From NCBI RefSeq assembly GCF_905404315.1, contig NC_066290.1, positions 10,043,453 through 10,107,452 on the forward strand: a stretch of DNA of 64,000 nt, written 5' to 3'. The stretch is from Leptidea sinapis. Taxonomy: Eukaryota > Arthropoda > Insecta > Lepidoptera > Pieridae. The translations under genes and the position numbers were made by a program. Under the pieces are notes generated by a model. It saw only the letters and a program-made list of their open reading frames with translations. It was not told the DNA's origin and ran no database searches. Below, piece after piece: positions 1 through 11,270 of this stretch (positions within the stretch are counted from its first letter, which is position 1; every line of letters starts with the position of its first letter).

Positions 1-1218
1 TGGCCCCACAAAAGACTTGCTAACTCGACTTAGCAGAGTAGTAGGTATTATAAGCTTATGTCTGTTCCTGGTGTTAACATTATGGTTGTGACAATTTCTG
101 GCAAATTCACTTATGTGCCTATGAACATACATTACATTATCAAGAATATATTGAGAAGCAATAGTCAAGATGTTAATTTCTTTGAATTTTGCTCTCCATG
201 ATTCCTTTGGGCCTAGGTTATAAACAGCGCGAATCTTCTGCAGCACAAATATTGTATTAATATCGGCAGCGCTGCCCCACAGCAATATACCATAGGACAT
301 AATACTATGGAAGTAAATAAGTATACAAGTCGCGCCGTATCTATGTCAGTTAATTGTCTAATCTTTTTAACCGCGTATGCTGCAGAAATAAGTATGTTCG
401 TCAATCCTTCAATATGGGTGCCCCATTGTAATTTGGAATCCAGAGTAATGCCAAGAAATTTAGCAGATTCCACCGGTTTTATCACCTCTCCGTTTAACAA
501 AACACTTGCACTTTGGTACGGTAAATTTTATATATTTCGTTTTCTTGCTATTTAACAATAGGTTATTAGCGCTAAACCAGTACACGATGTCAGATAGAAT
601 ATCGTTCACTTCGTCATACATAGCTTGGTTTCTTTTCACTTTGAAAATCAGTGAAGTGTGATCCACAAACAATACTACCCTATGTTTTTTCTCTATGAGA
701 TTAGGAAGATCATTTATATAGAAAAGGAAGAGTAACGGTCCGAGGATAGACTTTTGTGGTACCCCCATACTGAGAGGAGTCCCAGGAGATCTCCTGCCAT
801 TCACGTCGACCTTCTTAATTCTATTGTTTAGATATGAAGTCAGAAGATCGAGCGCAGTTCCCCTTATGCCATAGTGACATAGCTTCCTGATCAGCGTTGA
901 ATGTTGAACACAATCAAAAGCTTTAGATAAATCACAGAAGATGCCAAGTGCATTCTGCGATTCCTCCCAGGCATCAAAAATATTCTTGATAAGCTCAACA
1001 CCTGCATTCGTTGTTGAACGTCCCCTAGTAAAGCCAAATTGTTTCAAATGAAGTAACTTATGAGAATTAAAGTAAGTAAGCATTTGGCTTTAAACTATTT
1101 TTTCAAAAAAATTACTAAGAGTCGGCAAAAACGACACAGGATGATAGTTATTCGGGTCAGAGGAGCATCCCGACTTAAATATTGGTGTAATTTTATTATG
1201 TTTCAGAAGGTCAGGAAG
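1..1218 (-). pseudogene. Jockey/CR1-like LINE reverse transcriptase, broken (element F)
   Basis: This is the 3' part of a non-LTR retrotransposon ORF2 running off the left edge. Two overlapping reading frames (460-1083 and 213-500) hold the reverse transcriptase palm and thumb, so there is a frameshift near 480. The FGFTRGRSTT, DLSKAFDCVQHSTL and LGITLDSKLQWG blocks match the intact frame of the sister copy at 4354-5739. The catalytic box reads FVDH where the sister has FADD, and GVPQGS reads GVPQKS, so the enzyme would be dead. Similarity to the sister copy stops at about 1218, where the tail of the LOA-like element begins. Clade placement (Jockey/CR1 group) is from memory. Confidence 0.85.
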
Positions 1219-1293
1219 GTTATAGGTTATCACGGGCTACTATCCGCAACTCGACGACTATGGCGCGCCTATTTTGCGTGGTGAGGTGGGCGG

Positions 1294-4140
1294 CTAATCT
1301 TGCCATCCCAGCTCCTCAAGGTAGTTAATCAAACCTCTGATGTCACCCATGACCTTGGGGAGAGTCCTCGGTGACCCCAGGTGTTTGGCCCGGTAAGTGG
1401 CCATACTCCTACACTCCAGAATGATGTGTGCGGCCGTCTCTTCTGCCTCCATGCAGGCTCTGCACAGCGGGCTGTCGGTGACACCTATACTAAACAGATG
1501 TTTGTTAAAAGGGCCGTGGCCCGTTATAACATGGGTTAATTTACGTAATCTTTGGCGTGGGAGTTTTAGTAGCTTGTGAGAGAGCCTGAAGTCTACTTGG
1601 AGTAGGGCCTCTTTTGCTTGTCTACACCCTCTCACTTCCGTCCAGTATTTACTTTGTAATTCCTTGGTATGTTCTCGTATGACCATTGTAGGCCATCTAG
1701 AGGGGAGGGGGACGATTGGATCTGGTCCTGTTGCTATCATCTCCGAGCCTTTCCTGGCCAGTTCATCCGCAGCATCGTTGCCGCGTGAGTCACTGTGACC
1801 CTTTATCCATTGAAGAGTTACCTGGTTGCCATTTGCACATAACTCCGTCAGATACTGGTGACAGTCGTATATTAGCTTTGAGGTGATAGTGTTGCTTTGT
1901 AGAGCTTGTAGTACTGATTGCTATCTGAGAGGATGCGGATTGAGTAATCCTTTACCTTTCGTGCCAAAGTAGCTGTGGCCGCTTCTATGATACCCATGCA
2001 CTCTGCTTGGAAGACAGTGTTCTGAGCTCCTAGTAGTGCGGCTATTTTTATATTTAGATCTTCCGAGAACACTCCGTATCCTGTACCAGATCTTGTTTTC
2101 GAGCCATCGGTGAAAATCCTAGGGTCTATAACATTAAAGTCCTCTTTTGGTTCTTCATACAACTGTATTTTGTATTTCTTATCGAATATGTATTCCTTTG
2201 GAGACCTGTCACTTACCGCGAGCAGCAGAGGCTCCTTTTCAATCACCTCAGTTAGGACCTCTGGGTGTGCGGGTTGATTGGTTCTCCAAAGATTTAGTGT
2301 CTTCAACCTTACTGCGGCGGAGGCCGCCTCTTGTTTTATAAAGACGTGTAGAGCCGGAAGATTTAGCATTGTTTCTAAGGCTGCAGTAGGTGTAGTTCGC
2401 ATGCATCCTGTGATAGCCATACATGCCAGTCTTTGAAATCGTTGTAGTTTATTACACGTGGTTCTAAGTCTAGTGCGTGACCACCAAACTACTGCACCAT
2501 AACATATCACAGGCCGTATCACAGCTGTGTAAAGCCATAGTACGATTTTCGGGGCAAGACCCCATGTCTTCCCTATCATTCTACGGCATTGCCAGAAGGA
2601 TATTGTAGCCGTATTAATCTTCGCATCTATGTGGGCGCCCCAGTTTAGTTTGCTGTCAAGTATTACGCCTAAATACTTTACTTCGCTTGTTAATTGGAGT
2701 TCAGTGTTAAACAGTTTCGGCAGTTTGTAATTACCTAGAACTCTTTTGTTTGTGAACAATACCAGTTCCGTTTTCGTTGGGTTAACTGTCAGATCGTTAT
2801 CTATGCACCATTTTTCCACGATTTTTAGTGCCGCATTTGTTACTTCACATACAGTATTGGCAAACTTTCCGCATATCAGTATAGTTAGGTCGTCTGCGTA
2901 GCCTACAGTATAGTAGTGGATTTCGTTGAGGGTGGCAATCAGATCATTTAGAACCAAGTTCCATAGAAGAGGTGAAATTACACCTCCTTGGGGACAGCCT
3001 TTGGCAACTATAGCTTTCTGCGTTTCACCTTCATCGAGTAAAATTACTCTGTGCTTAAGCATGTTTTCAATCCATACTGTCAGAGTTGTACATACACCAT
3101 GTCGTTGTAGGGCTTCTTTCATTTTTGTAAATTTTGTCTTATCGAAAGCTCCTTCGATATCCAGGAAGGTTCCTAGACAAAAGATCTTTTCCGAAAGTGC
3201 ACCTTCTATAACGTTCGTTACAGCGTGTAGTGCAGATTCAGTGCTTTTACCTTGACTGTACGCGTGTTAATTGGGGTGTAAGGGTATATTCCGCAGGTAA
3301 TTTTCCCTCAGTTCTCTTTCGCACAGTCTTTCTAGGGTCTTCAAGGCAAAAGAGGTGAGACTGATGGGTCTGTATGATCTAGCATTAGAGTAGTCGCTTT
3401 TACCCGGTTTCGGTATGAAGATTACTTTCACCTCCCTCCATTTCCTGGGGATGTATCCATGCGCTAGACATGCCCTGAAAATGTTAGTTAGCCGGATGTG
3501 AAGGGACTCTCCTCCCCATTGCAATAAAGCGGGAAAGATCTCATCCGGTCTTGCCGATTTAAAGGGGTGGAAGGAATTTATAGCCCACTTCGTCTTATCA
3601 TTCGTCACAACCTTATGGGCCAGCTGCCAGTCAGCTTCTTCAGCAGTTGTGTTTTCAACCACCCACTCCGTTTGCTGCGTTATTTTGTAGCCTGGGAAGT
3701 GCGTTTCTGTTAATACACGCTCTGTTTCTTCTGGTGAGTTAGTGAAAGTACCATCAGGTTTTCGCAAGGATTCCAGAATGTGTCTAGGTTGATTGGAGAC
3801 CATACTTCTTACCCTGTTTGCTTCGTTTTGGCATTGAATGCCATTGCAGTATTTACGCCAACTTTCAGATTTTCTGTATCTGATGCGTTTCTTGTATTCA
3901 GACTTACTTTCCTTGTAGATATCCCAGTCGTATTGTTCGCCTGTGTTCATTGCGCGGTTTAGATGTCTCCTCACTTTTTTCCTGAGCCTTTCCAGTTCAT
4001 GGCTGGGGTTTAGGTTTGTCAGATTGGGGGGAGATGAGGGGGCATGTAGCGTGATAGCTGGCTATCATAAGATCACTGATTTGTGATACTTGTTTTTCGA
4101 TGTTATCTACGCCGATTATCTTGTCAGAGAGTGTTCCCTC
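1294..4140 (-). pseudogene. LOA-like LINE ORF2, RT + RNase H + C-terminal zinc region
   Basis: Second half of ORF2 of element E. In order: linker and RT fingers (3974-3267, with SYRPISLTSFALKTLERL), palm (3122 onward, with CPQGGVISPLLWNL and the catalytic GYADD), thumb (YLGVILDSKLNWG), RNase H (FTDGSKTRSGTGYGVF, QAECMGI and ILSDS), and a C-terminal domain (1740-1294) with a CRACMEAEE...H...C zinc-binding pattern. A stop near 3270 breaks the fingers from the palm, and another disruption lies around 1872-1740. The catalytic YADD and the first RNase H acidic residues are kept, so decay is mainly by stops and indels. The region 4140-3975 continues the frame upstream to the junction with element A. 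Confidence 0.85.
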
Positions 4141-6614
4141 ATTCAAATTCAAATTCAAATATTTTTATTCAAAATAGGATTTATAATCACTCATTGAACG
4201 TCAAAATCTACCACCCATTCAAAAGAGACTGCCTCAGACCTGAGAAGAATGGGCGCAAGAAACTCAGCGGGCTTTTTTTTTATATAAAATATGGATTACA
4301 ATGTAATATCGTACAATAAACATTAATAATTAAAGAGCTAGAGGGTGTTCGCTTTAATCCCAGTCCGTGGTGTCATTAAGAAAATCGTTTATGCTATAAT
4401 AACCTTTCCCACACAAACGTTTTTTAACAATTCTTTTAAATTTCGTAACACATTTGTTTTGTACATTTTCTGGGATCATATTGTAGAAGCATATACATCG
4501 CCCAACAAAAGACTTACTAACTCGACCCAACCGAGTAGTAGGCATAACAAGTTTATGTTTGTTCCTCGTGTTAACATTATGAATGTCACAGTTTCTAGAA
4601 AATTCCTCAATGTGCTTATGAACATACAAAACATTATCAAAAATGTATTGAGAAGCAACAGTCAAAATGTTTATTTCTTTAAATTTTTCTCTTAGTGATT
4701 CTTTAGGACCTAGGTTATAAATCGCGCGAATAGCCCTCTTCTGCAGCACAAAGATAGTATTAATATCGGCCGCACTGCCCCATAACAATATACCATAGGA
4801 CATAATACTATGAAAATAACTAAAGTATACTAATCTCGCCGTATCTATGTCAGTTAACCGTCTGATTTTCTTAACCGCATATGCTGCAGAACTAAGCCTA
4901 TTCGCCAATCCTTCAATATGGGGGCCCCACTGCAATTTGGAATCAAGAGTAATGCCAAGAAATATAGCAGATTCCACTGGTTTTACCACCTCTCCATTTA
5001 ATAAAATATTCGCATCTACATTTTTGACATTTGGCGCGGTGAATTTAATATATTTGGTTTTATGATTATTTAACAATAAGTTATTGGCGCTAAACCGGTA
5101 CACGATGTCAGATAGAGCATTATTTACTTCGTTATATAAAACTTGGCTTAGTTTCACTTTGAATATAAGTGAAGTGTCATCCGCAAACAATACCACCTTG
5201 TGTTTTTTTTCTACAAGGTTAGGTAGATCATTTATATAAATTAGGAAGAGGAAGGGTCCAAGAATAGACCCTTGTGGTACCCTCATACCGAGAGGAGTCC
5301 CAGGAGATCTCTTGCCATTCACCTCGACCCTCTGAATCCTATTATTTAAATATGAGATCAGAAGATCGAGTGCAGATCCTCTAATACCATACTGGCATAG
5401 CTTCCTGACCAGCGTTGAATGTTGAACACAATCAAAAGCCTTAGATAAATCACAGAAGATACCAAGTGCATTCTGTGATTCCTCCCAGGCCTCAAAAATA
5501 TTCCTGATGAGTTCAACACCTGCATCCGTAGTCGAGCGTCCCCTAGTAAAGCCAAATTGTTTTATATGAAGTAACTTATAAGTGTTAAAGTGAGTAAGCA
5601 TTTGGCTTAAAATAATTTTTTCAAAAATTTTACTAAGGGTCGGCAATACCGAAACAGGGCGATAGTTATTCGGGTCAGAAGTGAGTCCCGATTTAAATAT
5701 TGGTGTAATTTTACTATACTTCAGAAGGTCAGGAAACACGCCATGTTCAATACAGCTATTAAAAACTAGTGCTAGATATGGTGCGTTGACGTCAATAACA
5801 GAACTTATTATTTTTACAGATATTTTTTTTTCATTTCTAAGGATCTGAAAGGTTTAATTATTTCTGCTGGGCTAACAACACTGAATTTGAAATTTTGTTT
5901 ACATTCCTTAACATTTTCCAAAAGAAGTGACTCGGCAACACTGGTGGAGGAGACAAGGGTGCTTGAGATGGAAACTGGAATGTCAGAAAAAAATTTCTCA
6001 AAAGCAGAAGCTACTTCCTGCTCAGAGTGGATTTTTGTATTGTTTATTATTAGATTATATTCAAAATTGCAGTCTTTCGCTCTTCCAGATTCCCAGTTAA
6101 TAACTTTCCAAGTCATTTTTATTTTATTTTAAGCATTTTTAATTATTTCTCTAATATGCATTGACTTAGCAATAGTACATACTTTCTTAAATAATTTTGA
6201 ATAATTTTTCACATATACAAGGAAAGATGCATCATGATTACATGATGATCTCTCACTATATAGTTCATATAACCGTTGTGTGCTCCTATGAATACCAGCT
6301 GTTGCCCAGTTGTTAAATGACAAGAGACCACCCGAGTTGACTGTCTTTGAAGTAAATATAGAAGCAAACTCTGTTTTAATTATTTTAAATAACTTACTAT
6401 ACATCTCATTTGGAGTACTGTTATAATTCAAATACAAGTTTGAGAGTTTTTCTGAAACATTGCCTCTATATTTCTCCATTCGCCTATTGTTTACCGGAAT
6501 AAACATAAACTTTTTAGTTGAAGTACATTTGTTCCCTTCAATATTAAAAGAGGCTAATTGACCAAAGTGGTCTGAGCTCAGTTTACTAATTATTGATTGA
6601 GAAATAGGTTTATA
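4141..6614 (-). mobile_element. Jockey/CR1-like LINE, 5'-truncated, inserted in element E (element A)
   Basis: A minus-strand insertion inside ORF2 of the LOA-like element. Its 3' end is a short repeated ATTCAA-type tail at 4141-4160, followed by a 3' UTR block (4160-4350) containing the reverse complement of GCCCGCTGAGTTTCTTGCGC. That block recurs at 13165-13288. The 5' end lies in the linker between endonuclease and RT, so the endonuclease is missing. A short ATTCA occurs at both junctions (4141-4145 and 6615-6619), consistent with a target-site duplication. Removing the insert lets the host ORF2 read through in frame. It is therefore younger than element E. Confidence 0.85.
4354..6610 (-). 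pseudogene. Jockey-like LINE ORF2: linker and reverse transcriptase
   Basis: The main frame, 5739-4354 (461 residues), is an uninterrupted RT domain: NNYRPVSVLPTLSKIFEKII, FGFTRGRSTTDAGVEL, DLSKAFDCVQHS, VPQGSILGP, the catalytic FADD box, LGITLDSKLQWGPH and a thumb ending near a GRVSKSFVGR block. Upstream linker pieces lie at 6116-5814 and 6610-6129 in other frames, so at least two frameshifts or small deletions separate them from the RT. The residue before VPQGS is R where relatives have G. No endonuclease is present. The RT itself looks recently active compared with elements F and G. Confidence 0.85.
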
Positions 6615-7396
6615 ATTCAGACGTGATTCCATCATCATCTTGTATTGGATGAGGTTCGTTCTGCGGGGTTTCCTCCTGGGAGACGGTTTAGTAGTGTTTA
6701 CCTTCAGGTTAAAGAGTATCCATCTGTGATCTGAGCAAGATGCTTCTTTCGAGACATGCCAGTTGGATATAGAATTAGACATACCCTCCGTTGCCAGGGT
6801 AATGTCAATAATTGTTTCGCTCCTCTTGTTAATAAAGGTGGGTTCTGACTGTTCTGACGGAATGTAGGGACATTTAAAATATTAAGGTTAGTAGTGAAAA
6901 GGTATTCAGAAAGTTGCTTACCTCTTTCGTTAGGTGTCTGCATGCCCCAGAGCGGGTGATGTGCGTTGCAGTCTGCAGCTATTATCAGCTCGCTCTTGGT
7001 GGTCTCGCAATAGTTCACCAGTCTGACGAGAGCTTCTGGCGGTGGTTCTTCTCCATCCAGCATGTATGCTGAGGCGACCACTATCGCTTTCTGGTGAGTA
7101 TGTTGGTCCAGTAGTTTTATAGCGCATAAATCTCTGGAACAATAGTCTGTTAGGGATTGCACATGTAGTTTATTTGAAATGTAAATACAGGCTCTAGGTT
7201 GTTGTGGCCCTGAGTAATATATGAGCTTACCTCCAATATTGGAGAGATAGCAAATGCGGCCTCGTCTAACCCACGGCTCCTGGATTAGGGCGAGAGCAGT
7301 AGAGTTAACCTCCAACCATTTCCGAAGTTGAGCCGTTGCGGTTTCACTATGGTGGAGGTTTATTTGTATAAAACTGCACTTAGAAGGGGATGCCAT
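6615..7396 (-). pseudogene. LOA-like LINE ORF2, APE-type endonuclease domain
   Basis: The amino-terminal part of ORF2 of element E. The likely start is the ATG at 7396 (MASPSKCSFIQINLHHS), which overlaps the end of ORF1 by about 17 bases, as is common in these elements. Endonuclease motifs visible in order are FIQINLHHS, LIQEPWV, AADCNAHHPLWG and, after a frameshift near 6840-6780, SDHRWILF. The frame then runs to the element A insertion at 6614. The domain nicks target DNA in the family. Both the catalytic Asn-rich block and the SDH block are present but in different frames, so this copy is broken. Confidence 0.8.
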
Positions 7397-8828
7397 CTTT
7401 GGATAGCAAGCCCTCCTCACTGTCCCTGATGCAGAGTTCTTCGATACCCTTAGTGCAGTCGGCATCGCCCTTGGTGCCCGAAGCCAGAAGCTCTTCGAGC
7501 TCCTTCAGGCTGTCGAGCGCTTCCTCAGAAGGGGAGCTTGCGGCACAGGTTCCGTCTGCTGAGTTATTCCCTTGTGTTTCCATCGGTTCCGGTGGTGCAG
7601 TGTTATGGCCTTCGTTTGGCTCTGCAGGTTGAATAGTAGCCTCATCGTTAGCATCCTTGGAGGGGGGGGTCTCAATAAATTTTCCACCTGGCCCCTAGAA
7701 TTTCATGTAAACTGAGCCCAGCATAAACGATAGCCGGCGCTCATGTTCCATTATTCTGGGGATTTTCTCCTCCGGAACGCTTACGATGATGAATGTGTCA
7801 TCGTTGTGATGGTGAAGAGCATGTAGCAACCAGCAGTCTACCTTGGCCCAAGAGTTTTGGAACCTAAGCATGCCACCGATCGCCTTGGTGTCCCTCCACA
7901 CTCCAGGCAGCAGGATGCCGCACCTTATGTTGTTAGGGACTTCCCACATGTTCTTTACAGTTAGGCTGTCTCCATTTGGTAGTGTTATTTCTGGGACCGC
8001 TGCCTTTAGCCACTCAAGTGTGTTGAGATTGGAGCACCACAGTTTCAGGACGCCCCCGTCATAGATTGGCTTGCCCAGAAAAGCAGGCCCTTCTCTCTCC
8101 TCACTTATAGCAGCTAGCATAGCGGCCATCAGCTTGTCTTCAAGTTTGTTTTGTATAAACTGGACTGCATTTGCGTCTATGTGCCCTGTTGTGACGGATG
8201 TTATTGCTACAACTGGGTCAGTTTTCGCGGCGTTGGCATATGTGGTAGGTTTAGGCCGATTCAATAGTTTTGCCCTCTTATGGTCCCCCCTTGGAGAGTT
8301 AGTATCGTCCAGACGAGAACGTTTGGTCGGTACAGAGGGTTGGGCTACGGCACTGACTTTGTTGGAAGGAGGCCCTCGGTTGTTGGTTGTTGGGGGCCTT
8401 CCTGGAATCAATTCGGGTTTGGTTCCCCGGTATTTCTGAACCACGAGAGGTGCTGGGTTGAGGTTCTGTTGTTGAGGAGGCCATCGGGCCTTGCGAAGGC
8501 GGGCTGCTATGCGCCTCTGTCTCCTGTTGGGACGATGGTGACTCGTAGATGCTGGTTGCGTTTGACTTTCCCTTATACAGGGCTTGTCTTGCTTTCGGCC
8601 CTTGTAGGACACGAGGGTCTAACCAGCCTCCAGTCTACTGACTGCTTGGGCAGGCACCACTTGCGCAGTGTCTGTCCCCATAGACGGTTGGGCCTTTGAT
8701 GGCTCTTTCGCCAGTATGCTCCGGGTGCCAGTAGGTGCTGAACACTCTCCGGATGTGTTAGTATCCTTGGTAGATTTCTCCACCAAGGAACCAGTTATGG
8801 TACCTTTTGGTTTCCCTCCAGGTCCCAT
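7380..8828 (-). pseudogene. LOA-like LINE ORF1 (gag-like), two in-frame TAG stops
   Basis: One continuous frame from an ATG at 8828 (MGPGGKPKG) to a TAA at 7380, about 483 codons, broken only by TAG codons at 8619-8621 and 7695-7697. No frameshift is needed. The N-terminal third is basic and Ser/Pro/Gln-rich. The middle (roughly residues 240-370) contains LKLWCSNLNTLEWLKAAVPE and a following globular region that I recall as the DUF4780-type domain of LOA-clade ORF1 proteins. The last 100 residues are acidic. The role would be RNA binding and particle assembly. The domain name is from memory. Confidence 0.75.
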
Positions 8829-8831
8829 TTT

Positions 8832-9640
8832 ATCCAACACAATCAAAAGCTTTAGATAAATCACAGAAGATGCCAAGTGCATTCTGCGATTTATCTAAAG
8901 GGGGACGCTCAACACCTGCATCCGTTGTTGAACGTCCCCTAGTAAAGCCAAATTGTTTCAAATGAAGTAACTTATGAGAATTAAAGTAAGTAAGCATTTG
9001 GCTAAAAACTATTTTATCAAAAAAATTACTAAGACTCGGCAAAAACGACACAGGACGTAGGAAATATTGGTGTAATTTTATTATGTTTCAGAAGGTCAGG
9101 AAACACGCCATGATTAATACTTAATAAAGGCTAATTATTAAAGATTATTGCAAGATATGGTTCTATGACATCAATTATTGAACTTATTATTTTAACAGAA
9201 ATGCCCTATATATCAGCAGTTTTTTTCATGTCTAGATATTTAATAGTTTTAATTATTTCTCCAGGGCTAACAAAACTAAAATTGAAACTTTGTTGACATT
9301 CTATAACATTTTCCAGAAGAAGTGACTCAGCAATAATGGTGGAGGAGACATGAGTGTTTGTGATAGAAACTGGAATCTCAGAAAAAAATTCTCAAAAGCA
9401 GTAGCAACTTCCTACTGAGATTGAATTATTGTATTGTTTATTAATAGATTGTATTCAATGTTGCGATCTTTCAATATTCCAGATTTCCAGTTAATAACAT
9501 TCCAAGTCATCTTTATTTTATTTGTCTGATATGCATAGACTTTGCAATAGAACAAACACTTTAAAATAATTGAGAGTATTTTTTAACATACTCGAGAAGG
9601 AATGCCAGATTCAACGCCATCTACTAGTAGATTAACTAAC
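8832..9640 (-). mobile_element. Jockey/CR1-like LINE fragment (element G)
   Basis: Directly abuts the 5' end of the LOA-like element. Its first 260 bases are nearly identical to 905-1218 of element F, apart from two small deletions. From about 9100 it continues into the linker region and can be aligned with 5740-6380 of element A. It carries part of the RT fingers (FGFTRGRSTTDAGVE) plus AT-rich degenerate linker. No long frame survives. Similarity fades near 9640. Confidence 0.75.
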
Positions 9641-9808
9641 TGTAAATTACCTCCACAGTATGCATCTCAGTTTTTTCCACCGAAGCGTGACTACGAAAGT
9701 AAATAAGAAGGGTTAACTACAATAATAATTTCATGTGATGATAAAGGTTTCCCTAAATAATTTCAACATGACCTTGTTTTTAACTAGCTTCAAAAAAAGG
9801 AGGAGCTT

Positions 9809-10078
9809 CTAAGTGCCTGCGAACCTTTCAGAACCTTTTATCAAAATAAATCCCAAAAAGAATAAAAAGGAAACAACAATATTTTTATTAAATTTATTTA
9901 ATAATTTCCTCATATCATTACATACCCTCGTAAAATTATTATTAATCGCAGAAAAAACGGAGTCACCAATGCATTCAACAAGCGTTGGTAAATCATAAGT
10001 GAATAAATCCTCTGACAAAGTCGTAAACTGTGTTAGAAGTGACAGTTGACAGTTTTTAATAATTTCAACATTTGGCAT
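9809..10078 (-). CDS. Unrecognised 89-residue ORF with C-terminal hydrophobic segment
   Basis: An ATG at 10078 opens a frame of 89 residues ending in TAG at 9809. It starts MPNVEIIKNCQLSLL, is mildly acidic and helix-prone in the middle, and has one hydrophobic stretch (NIVVSFLFFLGFILI) near the C terminus that could be a membrane anchor. I do not recognise the family. It lies antisense within intron 2 of ECI1-A between LINE fragment G and a MITE. It could be a small gene, an exon, a transposon remnant or chance in AT-rich DNA. Confidence 0.25.
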   Translation of the reverse strand: MPNVEIIKNCQLSLLTQFTTLSEDLFTYDLPTLVECIGDSVFSAINNNFTRVCNDMRKLLNKFNKNIVVSFLFFLGFILIKGSERFAGT

Positions 10079-10240
10079 TAACAATTAACAATCCGAATAT
10101 CCCAATTTTTCTATCACTACTGCTTGGTTATATAATCTAAACTAAGATTACGCTTAACTTAAATAATTATAATCTTATTATAATTAACTATAAAGTTATT
10201 TGGTTATAATATTGCCAAGTATATTTAATATTACAACAGA

Positions 10241-10506
10241 TAGGGTTACCATCTGCGGATTAATTCGGAAATGTTCAGTAATTTTTTCTCTAGTCCGGAT
10301 TTTGTCCGGCCCTCTTACGTGTCCAGATTTTATTTTTAGATTTAGATGGAATATACTTAACAATTAAACTACACGTTTACTAATATCAAATAATTTGTAT
10401 CTTTACGAGGAACGAAATCTAACCGAATTTAACTTAAAAGTCCGGACTTTTATCGAAATATCAGGCTATTTATCAGGACTTTTCAAATGACTAAATGGTA
10501 ACCCTA
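10241..10506. mobile_element. MITE with TAGGGTTACCAT termini
   Basis: Starts TAGGGTTACCAT at 10241 and ends with the inverted ATGGTAACCCTA at 10495-10506. The interior is built from repeated CCGGA/TCCGG blocks in both orientations. A second, right-truncated copy starts at 48126 and has the same flanking sequence on its right side, so the two were copied together rather than inserted separately. Confidence 0.7.
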
Positions 10507-11270
10507 TATATAGGTAAAGCTAATATGAAGCATGTAAAAATAATATTATAGTAATACTTATATAAAAACCAGGCTTGCCGGCAGATCACCTGATGAGAAA
10601 TAGAGAAATAACATTATTTAGAAGATAGGTCTAAATCACATCCGTAACCTTTTATACGTCTGTGGCCTAAATGTGAATTCGCAATATTCTATTTTCAGTC
10701 CATTCTTGTTTCTTGTTGGCATTAACAACTTACAATTTGTGGTTAGCCACTGGTAATTTTTCCGCTGACCTTAAAATGCACAATGTATTTATATCAGGGG
10801 ATCAAGTATAAAATTGCCGTAATAAATAACATAACCATATTATTCCCTATATATTATTATATACCCTATTTATTATTAAACTCTTTGAACATAGCTTAGC
10901 TTACATGCTCATGCCTTTTTTTATTTATTGAGCATTATGGCACGGGATGCAAGTCCAGTAGGCAATGCTCATGCCTCATCTAAAATTGAATTACCTACTC
11001 TCGTTATCTATGCATTTCTGCCATCTCACGGGAAGTTTATTTATGCCATTGGGCTTAAACCCTGGGGACCTATCCTTAAAGAACTCTGTGAAACTAACTA
11101 ATAATAGTAACATAGTAACTATTGCTTCTGTAAAAAGATTACAAATCGCAGATGATAGTCTGTTTGGATCAAGTCTAGGGAGTACGTAGGATGTCGGAGG
11201 GTTTTAAATGTACCTGGGTCCTGTAGAGTTAGACCTGTTTCTTCAGCCGTATGAGGTTTTACGTTTTGAT
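10241..11270. repeat. Duplicated intron-2 segment, copy 1
   Basis: This stretch (MITE, then a block around GAATTCGCAATATT, CCGCTGACCTTAAAATG, CATCTCACGGGAAGTTTATTTAT and TAGGATGTCGGAGGGTTT) recurs in the same order in intron 2 of ECI1-B at 48126-48510, 54674-54790 and 55671-55870. The second copy is split by a BEL/Pao element and a Tc1-like element. Both copies lie upstream of exon 3 on the same strand, so I read them as part of one segmental duplication that included ECI1. Confidence 0.7.

Larger units (their letters stand above)
1219..8831 (-). mobile_element. LOA/R1-like LINE, near full length, interrupted (element E)
   Basis: A minus-strand non-LTR retrotransposon with ORF1 (8828-7380), then an overlapping ORF2 holding endonuclease, reverse transcriptase, RNase H and a C-terminal zinc-binding region. 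It is split in two by element A (4141-6614). Its right edge lies only a few bases upstream of the ORF1 start codon, so the 5' UTR is missing or very short. The tail near 1219-1290 resembles the tail at 60265-60350, a second 3' fragment of the same family. Several stops make it non-autonomous. An RNase H domain after the RT fits the LOA, R1 and I groups; the exact clade is uncertain. Confidence 0.85.

Noticed and set aside
307..555. Plus-strand ORFs opposite the LINE reverse transcriptases (also 4345-4695, 4847-5065, 13654-13938, 36418-36702 and others)
   Set aside because: They are mirror frames of well-supported minus-strand RT sequence and have no family signal of their own.
7390..8699. Long plus-strand ORFs opposite the LOA-like ORF1
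   Set aside because: ORF1 on the minus strand explains the open sequence; the plus-strand readings are Ser/Arg-rich shadows.
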